Source: an uncultured Acidimicrobiales bacterium
GTDB taxonomy: Bacteria; Actinomycetota; Acidimicrobiia; Acidimicrobiales; SHLQ01
DNA length: 64,000 nucleotides
Assembly: GCA_938015295.1 (NCBI GenBank)
Contig: CALLQB010000060.1
Span: 1-64,000 of the forward strand
Reading direction: 5' to 3'
The position numbers were made by a program, and so were the translations under genes. The notes under the pieces were generated by a model. It saw only the letters and a list, made by a program, of their open reading frames with translations, was not told the DNA's origin and ran no database searches. Below are positions 50,056 to 56,869 of this stretch, one piece after another. The stretch's first letter is position 1. Each line of letters opens with the position of its first letter.

Positions 50056-50658
50056 CTGTGCGGCAAGTAGCCGCTCGACAGCCTTCACGAGTTCTTCGAC
50101 TCGTAGCGAAAGCGACTCAACTCGTTCGGACAAATGATTCGCTCGCACCGGCGGCGAAGACGACGAAGACGGCGGCAGCTCAGCCGTGCGACGTCCTAAC
50201 CACGAAGGCGGCGCAGACGCTGCTGTCGACGGCCGAGCCGGTAGGGAGGTTGCAGCGGCATTAAGAAGATCGCTGGGTGAAACCCGCAACTTGGCCAAAA
50301 GTTTCGCAATAACCACAGACCGCACCGACAAAACGCCTACCAACATGTCGGCGTGTTCGATGCGACCATCACCAGCACGACGGTCGGCGATCTCGATCGC
50401 CCGTTCGGCCGACACCGCCATTGGCAGCCGTCCGGCTGCTGGCACGAGTCCCCACGCGGCCATCTCGTGCATCGCAACCCTCGCCCGGTCAAGTGTGACG
50501 CCATATGCCCGGGTAATCGTTGGCCCAACACTCGCCTCAGGCCACAGCAACGCCAAAAAGAGATGTTCGGGACCAATGAGTTCATCGGCGAGAAGCATCG
50601 CCTCCTGTTCGGAGGCGCTCCGTAAGAAGCGTTCAAACGGGCTTGGGGGGAAAGCCAT
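50050..50658 (-). CDS. Stand-alone Clp N-domain protein
   Basis: Protein of 202 aa. Residues about 5-125 contain two Clp repeat (R) motifs: Leu-Ile-Gly-Pro-Glu-His-Leu-Phe-Leu-Ala-Leu-Leu (about 27-38) and a weaker Gly-Arg-Ile-Glu-His-Ala-Asp-Met-Leu-Val-Gly-Val-Leu (about 97-109). They match the N-domain of ClpC/ClpA, but no AAA+ module follows. A Ser/Pro linker and a short coiled coil (about 175-198) end it. It might act as a ClpC adaptor or substrate-recognition protein by mimicking or binding the N-domain; that is inference. Its 3' end carries a tandem duplication. Confidence 0.8.
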   Translation of the reverse strand: MAFPPSPFERFLRSASEQEAMLLADELIGPEHLFLALLWPEASVGPTITRAYGVTLDRARVAMHEMAAWGLVPAAGRLPMAVSAERAIEIADRRAGDGRIEHADMLVGVLSVRSVVIAKLLAKLRVSPSDLLNAAATSLPARPSTAASAPPSWLGRRTAELPPSSSSSPPVRANHLSERVESLSLRVEELVKAVERLLAAQP

Positions 50659-50749
50659 AATCTATGACCATATGCGCGATTGCAACACTAATGGAAATCC
50701 AACGAAAGGCCATCTGGGCTTCTTTGGTGCCCCAGGGTTGGCTAGCGAT

Positions 50750-51553
50750 TCATTGGGCGATAATCACACCAGCCTGGTCGGTCGCTCCGTCGGCGACTTC
50801 GCACTCGATCAGGTCGTTGCGCACTTCGAATTCGGCTCCGTCGAGTTCGGTGAGCGGCGGATTTTGCTCGAAGTTCGGTGTGCCTACGACTTCGACTTCG
50901 ACCCGGTCAGGATTGGCGCCGGTCACACGGGCATGTTCGGCATATGCCTCGATCAGCACTTGCTCGGTCACCGTGTAAGCACTGCTCATGCATTCGGACC
51001 CACCGATGACGGTCTGTGCGAAGGCATAGGCGTTGGGGGTAAGACTTTCGTTGTCGCTCACCCAAGGGAAGGCATCGGTCACCTTGCCGATGAGTCCCTT
51101 GTCGAAACGAACGCTGTCGCGAGTCGCGACGGCGTCGACGCGAGGACGCACGAACTCGATCGCTTCAGCGGGAATGACGACCCGGGTGCGACCATCGGGC
51201 AATTCTTCAATTTCGACCAACGCCGCGTTGACGCAGGTATCGACATCGCCATACGCCTGCATCTCGACGGTGTCGGTGCGATACACCCGGCCAGCAAGCT
51301 CGTGCTCTTTTTTGCCCTCGAGCGGTACAACCGCAGAGATACGTGCTCGGCAATCGAGAGCAAGGGGTTCAATCTTGTAGATCTGGGCTGGCGCCTCAGG
51401 CGCTACGACCGTCTTTGACGACGCGATATTCAGATCGATGTTCTGCCATGGCCAGTTGATTCTGATCACACCAAATGACCAAAGCACGGCGACCGACAGC
51501 ACGGCGACTATCAGAACAGTGATAAATGAAGCGGCGATACGACTAGCTCTCAA
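50750..51553 (-). CDS. Membrane-anchored protein, possibly DUF4230
   Basis: Protein of 267 aa. It starts at TTG 51553, supported by GGAGG five bases upstream. One membrane helix (about 7-27) anchors an extracytoplasmic domain. A pattern of short strands including Val-Val-Ile-Pro-Ala-Glu-Ala-Ile-Glu and Arg-Val-Asp resembles DUF4230 proteins, but the match is by eye and uncertain. Three Cys residues in the domain could form a disulfide. It is 61 bp downstream of another exported-protein gene on the same strand, probably co-transcribed. Confidence 0.65.
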   Translation of the reverse strand: MRASRIAASFITVLIVAVLSVAVLWSFGVIRINWPWQNIDLNIASSKTVVAPEAPAQIYKIEPLALDCRARISAVVPLEGKKEHELAGRVYRTDTVEMQAYGDVDTCVNAALVEIEELPDGRTRVVIPAEAIEFVRPRVDAVATRDSVRFDKGLIGKVTDAFPWVSDNESLTPNAYAFAQTVIGGSECMSSAYTVTEQVLIEAYAEHARVTGANPDRVEVEVVGTPNFEQNPPLTELDGAEFEVRNDLIECEVADGATDQAGVIIAQ

Positions 51554-51614
51554 GGGTGACCTCCGAAGACAACTCTAGTGGCGATGCAGAAACACCAGAG
51601 GTCGGCACCCTCCG

Positions 51615-52190
51615 TCAGGCGAGACGAGGTCGAAATTCCCGAAACACCCGCCAAACAAAGGTCGCAGCAATAATCGCGGCGCCTGCGAGCCCGGCGGTTC
51701 GCACCGCATCAGCCACCGTGGCGCCCGCCGACTCGCCAAGGCTGGCTTCGCCGTTTCGCCCATCAAGGGACTCGCCCGAGGAATACGCGGTCTTTGCACA
51801 GTGGATACTCGACACGGCACGTCCGGTCTCGAGGTCATAGATCAAGGCGATATCGAGTTCTGTGCCAACCTCGAGCTCGGGCAGGGTTTCGCCTGGGTAG
51901 TACACCGCTAGGGGTTTCTGCGCCCCGCCCTTCTCGACCGACACGATGTCGACGATAAGCAGACCCGTTTCGGCGTCGGTCGGGTCGGCACGAACCTCCT
52001 CAACGGTCGCCACAACAACGGCGTTGGCGTCGTTGATGATCGATTCGACATCGGGGCACTCTTCGGCCTGTGCGAAAGCCGGCGACCCAGTCATTGCGCC
52101 GCCAAGAGAAAGGCCGACGGCAAAACACAGCGCCACCACTGGTCGCAAGACAGCTCTCGCCGTGCATCGCGACGAACTTTGACGTGCCAT
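51615..52190 (-). CDS. Secreted protein with C-terminal membrane anchor
   Basis: Protein of 191 aa. The signal peptide has cleavage near Ser-Pro-Ala-Phe-Ala-Gln (about 40). An extracytoplasmic domain begins Glu-Glu-Cys-Pro-Asp-Val and contains beta strands (Val-Val-Val-Ala-Thr-Val-Glu-Glu-Val) plus a later Cys, a pattern like the TIMP/NTR-type domains of some actinobacterial surface proteins. A C-terminal membrane helix (about 162-180) and a basic Arg-rich tail anchor it. No enzyme motif. The ribosome-binding site lies inside a perfect palindrome directly upstream. Confidence 0.65.
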   Translation of the reverse strand: MARQSSSRCTARAVLRPVVALCFAVGLSLGGAMTGSPAFAQAEECPDVESIINDANAVVVATVEEVRADPTDAETGLLIVDIVSVEKGGAQKPLAVYYPGETLPELEVGTELDIALIYDLETGRAVSSIHCAKTAYSSGESLDGRNGEASLGESAGATVADAVRTAGLAGAAIIAATFVWRVFREFRPRLA

Positions 52191-52192
52191 AA

Positions 52193-52208
52193 CTCCCCCT
52201 AGGGGGAG
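52193..52208. promoter_or_regulatory. Perfect 16-bp palindrome containing the ribosome-binding site
   Basis: CTCCCCCTAGGGGGAG equals its own reverse complement. On the minus strand its GGGGGAG half is the Shine-Dalgarno sequence 2 bases before ATG 52190. The spacing is tight, and the mRNA could pair with itself or with a second molecule, or a protein could bind the DNA. Confidence 0.6.
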
Positions 52209-52256
52209 CTTAGAGCCATTTGCTGACCGGTTGAAGTACCGGTTCGAAACGAAGCG

Positions 52257-52850
52257 TTACTTCGATGCGTTGGTGACAGCTTCCTGCAGTTGGGCCTTCG
52301 TCATGCCCGAACGGCCTGGAATCTCGAGGATCCGAGCCTGCTCGTACAGTTCGTCGCGGGTTGGGCCACTACTCGCACCAGACGACTTCGAGCCCGACTT
52401 CTTGCTCGCCGACTTCTTGCTGGCCGACTTCTTGTTCGTTGTTGCGGCCTTCGTGGACTTGGCTGGCTTGGCTGACTTGGCTGACTTGGCGGGCTTGGCG
52501 GGCTTGGACGACTTGGCTGAAGACTTGGTCTTCGACACCTTGGCAGTTTTGCTCGATTTTGCTGCCTTGCCCGACTTCTTCGACTTGGAAGCCTTGTCGG
52601 TCTTATCGGTCTTGTCGGTCTTGTCGGTCTCAATCGCCTCGGCGTCGACGACGTCTCGTGCCTTGCCAGCCTTGCTTGTAGGGGGCGGCGTACCGACCAC
52701 CGTGCGGAACTGTTCTTCAACCTTTTCTTCGATGGTTTCAGCCAGTTCTTGCAGTCTGGTGACGATATCGGTGAGCCCAGAAGTCACAACTTCGAACACT
52801 TGTTGGCCGACTTCTTCTGCTTTCGAGAGTGGATCTTTTTTCTTTCCCAT
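52257..52850 (-). CDS. Lysine-rich histone H1-like protein with Rho-N/SAP-like end
   Basis: Protein of 197 aa. The N-terminal 55 residues form an acidic amphipathic helix (Val-Thr-Arg-Leu-Gln-Glu-Leu-Ala-Glu). Residues about 75-160 are Lys/Ser/Ala repeats (Thr-Asp-Lys, Ser-Ala-Lys-Pro-Ala-Lys, Ser-Ala-Ser-Lys-Lys), like the tail of eukaryotic H1 and bacterial H1-like or HupB tails. The last 35 residues, Thr-Arg-Asp-Glu-Leu-Tyr-Glu...Met-Thr-Lys-Ala-Gln-Leu, form a small helix-extended loop-helix of the SAP/Rho-N type. It is probably a nucleic-acid-binding, nucleoid-associated protein. The repeats make its length likely to vary between strains. Confidence 0.75.
   Translation of the reverse strand: MGKKKDPLSKAEEVGQQVFEVVTSGLTDIVTRLQELAETIEEKVEEQFRTVVGTPPPTSKAGKARDVVDAEAIETDKTDKTDKTDKASKSKKSGKAAKSSKTAKVSKTKSSAKSSKPAKPAKSAKSAKPAKSTKAATTNKKSASKKSASKKSGSKSSGASSGPTRDELYEQARILEIPGRSGMTKAQLQEAVTNASK
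52380..52640 (-). repeat. Imperfect tandem repeats coding the Lys-rich tail
   Basis: Short in-frame repeats include 9-base units giving Thr-Asp-Lys (about 52594-52640), Ala-Lys-Ser/Pro units (about 52465-52520) and 18-base Ser-Ala-Ser-Lys-Lys units (about 52395-52430). They all fall within one gene and explain its low-complexity tail. Confidence 0.7.
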
Positions 52851-52897
52851 GCACCGAGAGTACCGGGAAACACCGAAAAGGCCGAAGAAACTTCGCG

Positions 52898-53653
52898 CTA
52901 GCGGTCGGCGAGAAAAGGAAACGCAGCTCTTGTGCGGGCGACAACCGCTGGGTCGAGTTGCGCGCGAAGGATCTGTTCATCAGCTCCGGCAGCCGCAAGT
53001 TCATCGCCGAGCGGCGAAAAAATTCGACTGTCGCCGCTATAGACCAGGCCATCTCCTTCACCAACCCGATTGATCCCGACAACGTACGCCTGATTCTCGA
53101 TTGCTCGGGCCCGAAGCAGGGTCAACCAATGCTCTCGACGTGCAGCCGGCCAGTTCGCCACCACCAGATAGACATCGGTCGACGTGGCGCGATCCCAGAA
53201 GTCGTTCGAGAAACGAAGGTCATAACAAATGAACGGTGTGAGAGAAACGCCATTGATCGACAACGTGACCGGCGCTTCGCCCGCGTCGTAGAACTGGTCT
53301 TCGCCGGCATAGGAGAACGGATGCGTTTTGTTGTAGCGCCCGATGGGCCCGTCGCCACCGATCACCACCAGTTGGTTCACCGGCCGACTACACGACGAGT
53401 CGATGGCCGGCCGAGATGCCGCTATCAGGATCCCGTGCTCCTCAGCTTGAGCCCAAAGAAACGACTCTGTTGGCCCTGTGGTTGGCTCGGCAAGCCGGCT
53501 CGCCTGCATCGAGAAACCTGTGGCAAACATTTCGCTGAGCACGACCAAGTCGGCACCGACCGCCGCCTCGGCGATTAGCGGCGCAAGATGGGCAAAGTTC
53601 TGCTCGGGGTCTTCCCACACAATGTCGTGCTGGATACCAGCGACCCGGATCAT
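52898..53653 (-). CDS. Nitrilase-superfamily omega-amidase (YafV/Nit2-like)
   Basis: Carbon-nitrogen hydrolase of 251 aa with the complete Glu-Lys-Cys triad: Leu-Ser-Glu-Met-Phe-Ala-Thr-Gly-Phe-Ser-Met (Glu about 41), Tyr-Asn-Lys-Thr-His-Pro-Phe (Lys about 109) and Ile-Cys-Tyr-Asp-Leu-Arg-Phe (Cys about 143). Val-Ala-Asn-Trp-Pro-Ala and Arg-Ala-Ile-Glu-Asn-Gln-Ala-Tyr-Val match E. coli YafV closely. It should hydrolyse alpha-ketoglutaramate or 2-oxosuccinamate, clearing products of glutamine transamination, in the cytosol. It begins 17 bp after the subtilase stop, so the two may share a transcript. Confidence 0.88.
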   Translation of the reverse strand: MIRVAGIQHDIVWEDPEQNFAHLAPLIAEAAVGADLVVLSEMFATGFSMQASRLAEPTTGPTESFLWAQAEEHGILIAASRPAIDSSCSRPVNQLVVIGGDGPIGRYNKTHPFSYAGEDQFYDAGEAPVTLSINGVSLTPFICYDLRFSNDFWDRATSTDVYLVVANWPAARREHWLTLLRARAIENQAYVVGINRVGEGDGLVYSGDSRIFSPLGDELAAAGADEQILRAQLDPAVVARTRAAFPFLADR

Positions 53654-53670
53654 GGACGAAGCCTACGCTG

Positions 53671-55794
53671 TTACCGCTTTTTCTTGCATTGCTTGAACGT
53701 ACCTTTGTCTTTCTTTACGCCCATCGCGTTGGCGTAGCAGATGTCCTTCTTGCCAGCGCCACCGATCAGTGTGTCGCGGCCACCGTTTCCACAAAGGATG
53801 TCGTTGCCGCCTAGGCCCGAAATACGGTCGTTGCCGCCAAGTCCGGCGATGACGTCGGCGCCTCTCGTGCCAACGAGCTTGTCAGCCTTGGCAGTGCCGA
53901 CGATGGTTGCCAGCTTTCCACCGCAGGGAACGCTGGGGGCGATTGCTTCGCCGTGACCAAACGTGCTGTCGGCACCAGCCGAGCCACGGTCGACCGCGTG
54001 GCGGGCGAGGAACGCCTCGAGTTGCGCCGGGGTCTTTGCGAGACCAGCCGACAACACCAGTGCAGCAAACCCAGCAACAGCCGGGGTAGCGGCGCTCGTA
54101 CCGTTAAAACACTCGCTGCCGTAAGCGACCGTCTTGACGCATGACGCACCAGAGATCTTTGGGGTCATGCGGTTGTCATTTGTCGGGCCTTGGGCGCTGT
54201 ATCCGGCGATAGCCGCACCGCGAGCCGGATCGATCGCACCAACGCCGATCACGCCAGCCGTTTTACTATCGACGATTGGGATCGCCGCCGAGAAGGGATT
54301 CTGCCAATATTCGAGTGCGCCTTGGTCAGCGACAATTTCGATGATGTCATCGGTGCCGTTGTTTGCCGATTGCAGGGCGACTGAAAGGTAGTCGACATCG
54401 CCGGTCCCGCAGTTCGACCCGCGAGCGTACTCGAAGGGCAACTGGCCATTTGCGCCCTGCGGATCGACGCCTCCGCCGATCAGGCTCGCGGTAGTTGGCT
54501 CATCGAAGACAAACAGGTCGTAATCGGTCGCGTTGGTGGCCGAATAGCCGAACTTGTTCTTCGTCGTCGTGAAATCATTCCACCGCATTGAGACCACGCC
54601 GTTCGCGCACGAGAAGAAGCCCATGAACTCGTCGTTGGGTGAGAACTCGTGAAAGCCGTCGCCATCGGTATCGGTGAAACGTGCCCGGTAGTAGGTGCCG
54701 AAATCGTTCACATCGTTGGCACCTGGCACCCCACCGCGGTTCGAGGCTGCGGCGAAGAAGGCAATTCCCTTGTTGGCTGCCTTGGTAGCGGCGGCGTTCC
54801 ACGCACCACGACCATCGCCGGGTGTCGTGAAGGCAATGCCGCCCTGCGACATCGAAATAATGTCGACCTTTTGTTTGATGGCCCAGTTGACAATCTCTGC
54901 GAGGTCGCCTGTGCGACCCTGATAGCCGAGGTACAGCTTCGCCGAAGGTGCAAGTTCGTGAATCATTTCAGCGACCGCGACCCCATGCTGGGCACGGGTG
55001 CCAGCAACAGTCCAGATATCGCACGCCTTGCCGTTGTTCCGGCAGATTGTCTTTGTCGGCTTCGGCAGATCTTTCTTCTTTTGCGCCTGCTGCCACGTGG
55101 TGCCGCCGAACTGATCGATGATGAGGATTTTGATGCCTTTGCCTTTCACCCCGGCGGCATGCCAGGTGGGTGCACCGATCTTTGCTAGGTGTTCGCCTTT
55201 GACTGAACCTTTGTTCGCAGACACGGCGAGTGAAGGAAGGATCCCGTCGACACCGGGCAGCGCGCGAACGTCACCCACGTGAAACTGATGCACCTGAGCA
55301 TGCACTGCCACCCCGTCGGTTACACCCGTTACCGCACCGCCCAGTTCGACAATCGCGGTCGCAAGAGCCGTGGTGTCAGCACCCAGCACCTCGATGCCCA
55401 TTGTGCCGTCGGCGGTGTCCACGCCAGCCTGAAAAGGCGCAAGATCAAGATCCGCGAGGAGGAGCCCTTTTTCTGCAGAACCTGCGCCAAGCCGTGCTGC
55501 GTCGTCGGCGTCGATCTGTTCGCTGCTGCGCAGATCGCCGCTGAGGTCACTGCCTGAGGCAGCACTGCTACCAGAAGCTTGCGCGGAACTTGGTTGCGCA
55601 ACACCGACCAAGGCCGTAGTGGTCGCCAACATGGCCACGACGACGGCGACCCAGAAGGCCCTCTTCGGGGCTGGCTTTCTGGCTTGCCTTAGTATTCGCC
55701 GCGATGCTTGCAGTGTTGGCTGCTGCGTGTCTACACGTGCCACGGGATCGCCTCTTTCTGTCGGATAAGCAGAGACTCCCGACCTCGTGTCCAT
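53671..55794 (-). CDS. Secreted subtilisin-like serine protease with RTX-type calcium repeats
   Basis: Protein of 707 aa. After a long basic N-region, a hydrophobic signal (about 45-72) ends near Ser-Ala-Gln-Ala. A propeptide-like region (about 75-200) precedes the S8 domain. The catalytic residues appear as Asp in Ile-Leu-Ile-Ile-Asp-Gln (about 228), His in Ala-Gln-His-Gly-Val-Ala (about 269) and Ser in Phe-Asn-Gly-Thr-Ser-Ala-Ala-Thr-Pro (about 575). A C-terminal block (about 645-690) has Gly-Leu-Gly-Gly-Asn-Asp and Gly-Asn-Gly-Gly-Arg-Asp repeats, the calcium-binding RTX nonapeptide pattern. An insertion of about 150 residues lies between His and Ser. It is likely an extracellular or wall-associated protease. 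Confidence 0.88.
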   Translation of the reverse strand: MDTRSGVSAYPTERGDPVARVDTQQPTLQASRRILRQARKPAPKRAFWVAVVVAMLATTTALVGVAQPSSAQASGSSAASGSDLSGDLRSSEQIDADDAARLGAGSAEKGLLLADLDLAPFQAGVDTADGTMGIEVLGADTTALATAIVELGGAVTGVTDGVAVHAQVHQFHVGDVRALPGVDGILPSLAVSANKGSVKGEHLAKIGAPTWHAAGVKGKGIKILIIDQFGGTTWQQAQKKKDLPKPTKTICRNNGKACDIWTVAGTRAQHGVAVAEMIHELAPSAKLYLGYQGRTGDLAEIVNWAIKQKVDIISMSQGGIAFTTPGDGRGAWNAAATKAANKGIAFFAAASNRGGVPGANDVNDFGTYYRARFTDTDGDGFHEFSPNDEFMGFFSCANGVVSMRWNDFTTTKNKFGYSATNATDYDLFVFDEPTTASLIGGGVDPQGANGQLPFEYARGSNCGTGDVDYLSVALQSANNGTDDIIEIVADQGALEYWQNPFSAAIPIVDSKTAGVIGVGAIDPARGAAIAGYSAQGPTNDNRMTPKISGASCVKTVAYGSECFNGTSAATPAVAGFAALVLSAGLAKTPAQLEAFLARHAVDRGSAGADSTFGHGEAIAPSVPCGGKLATIVGTAKADKLVGTRGADVIAGLGGNDRISGLGGNDILCGNGGRDTLIGGAGKKDICYANAMGVKKDKGTFKQCKKKR

Positions 55795-55923
55795 GCCATC
55801 GACAATCGAAGCTTTTCAGCTCGCAACCCGCGATGCCACTCCGGAACCCGGGAAGCGACCACTTGTACCGGATGCGCCCTCGCACAACCGACTACCACTT
55901 TCCCAAGTTTTCAGACCCAAATC

Positions 55924-55943
55924 AACCACTTTGCGTGGTTTTT
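55924..55943 (+). terminator. Hairpin followed by T-run upstream of the PAC2 gene
   Basis: AACCAC-TTTGC-GTGGTT followed by TTT resembles a small rho-independent terminator on the plus strand, about 75 bp upstream of the PAC2 GTG. No plus-strand gene precedes it, so it could be a leader attenuator or chance. The remaining 55795-56017 gap shows no other element. Confidence 0.35.
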
Positions 55944-56017
55944 GTGCAACGGGGTGCCACGAGACGCCCTTTAGGGCCGCTCATGATCGGCGCGCCAGAT
56001 TTCGGTAGGGTGCGGGA

Positions 56018-56869
56018 GTGAGTGAACTCGACTGGACCTCTGACGCAGCCAATTCGTCTCGCCGCCCAATTGTGGTGGCCGCCTTTGACGGCTACTTCAA
56101 TGCCGGCGGCGCAGCCACCGCCGCCATCGACTGGCTCCACAAGCAGTACAACCCCACCGAGTTGGCCATCATCGACCCCGAAACCTTCTTCGACTTCCAG
56201 CAGCAACGGCCACAAGTCCGCCTGGTCGACGGGAAACGGGTGATCGATTGGCCCGACACTCGGTGCTACGCACTTCGCTCAGGAGTCGATCGCGATGCGC
56301 TCACGATCAGCGGTGTCGAACCACACCTGAGGTGGAGAACCTTTGCGACCCAGATCGTCGAGATCGGCAAACAAACCGGCGCCGAACTCTTCGTCACACT
56401 CGGCGCGTCTCCCGGCGTCGTCCCCCACACTCGTCCCATCGAAGTCGTTGGCAGCGCCACCGATGCAGAACTCGCCCTTCGCCTCGGGCTTGGGCGACCA
56501 AGCTATGAAGGGCCCAGTGGCGTCATGGGCGTGCTGCACGACGCGATCGACGCAGCCGGCTTGCCGGTGATCTCGTTGCGGGTATCAATCCCCCATTACG
56601 TGATGGGCGAACCAAGCCCAAAGGCAACACAAGCGCTACTCCACCGCCTCGAACAAGTCACCGGCATTCCTACCGAATCGGCGGGTCTCAACAACGAGGT
56701 GACGGGCTGGCAGTCGATGGTCGACGCCGCTGTCGTCGGCGACCCTGAGGTCTCGGCGTATGTCAGCGAACTCGAAGCGAACTTCGACGAAAGCGGCGCA
56801 CTGGATCTCAGCGTCGATCTTGCCGCGGAGGTCGAGAATTTCCTTCGAGAACGAAACGACGACGGCTAG
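56018..56869 (+). CDS. PAC2-family protein
   Basis: Protein of 283 aa starting GTG 56018. It matches the PAC2/proteasome-assembly-chaperone family. There is an N-terminal Val-Val-Ala-Ala-Phe-Asp-Gly-Tyr-Phe-Asn-Ala-Gly-Gly-Ala-Ala (about 19-33), a central Phe-Val-Thr-Leu-Gly-Ala-Ser-Pro segment, and Gly-Pro-Ser-Gly-Val-Met-Gly-Val-Leu (about 166), the usual family order. Actinobacterial members occur with or without a proteasome and their role is not defined. It is convergent with the T7SS ATPase gene, stops overlapping by 4 bp. Confidence 0.85.
   Translation: MSELDWTSDAANSSRRPIVVAAFDGYFNAGGAATAAIDWLHKQYNPTELAIIDPETFFDFQQQRPQVRLVDGKRVIDWPDTRCYALRSGVDRDALTISGVEPHLRWRTFATQIVEIGKQTGAELFVTLGASPGVVPHTRPIEVVGSATDAELALRLGLGRPSYEGPSGVMGVLHDAIDAAGLPVISLRVSIPHYVMGEPSPKATQALLHRLEQVTGIPTESAGLNNEVTGWQSMVDAAVVGDPEVSAYVSELEANFDESGALDLSVDLAAEVENFLRERNDDG

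Noticed and set aside
53671-55794. Subtilase as the mycosin (MycP) of the T7SS-like operon
   Set aside because: It has RTX repeats and no C-terminal membrane helix, and is separated from the secretion operon by the convergent PAC2 gene. Mycosins are membrane-anchored and lack RTX repeats.
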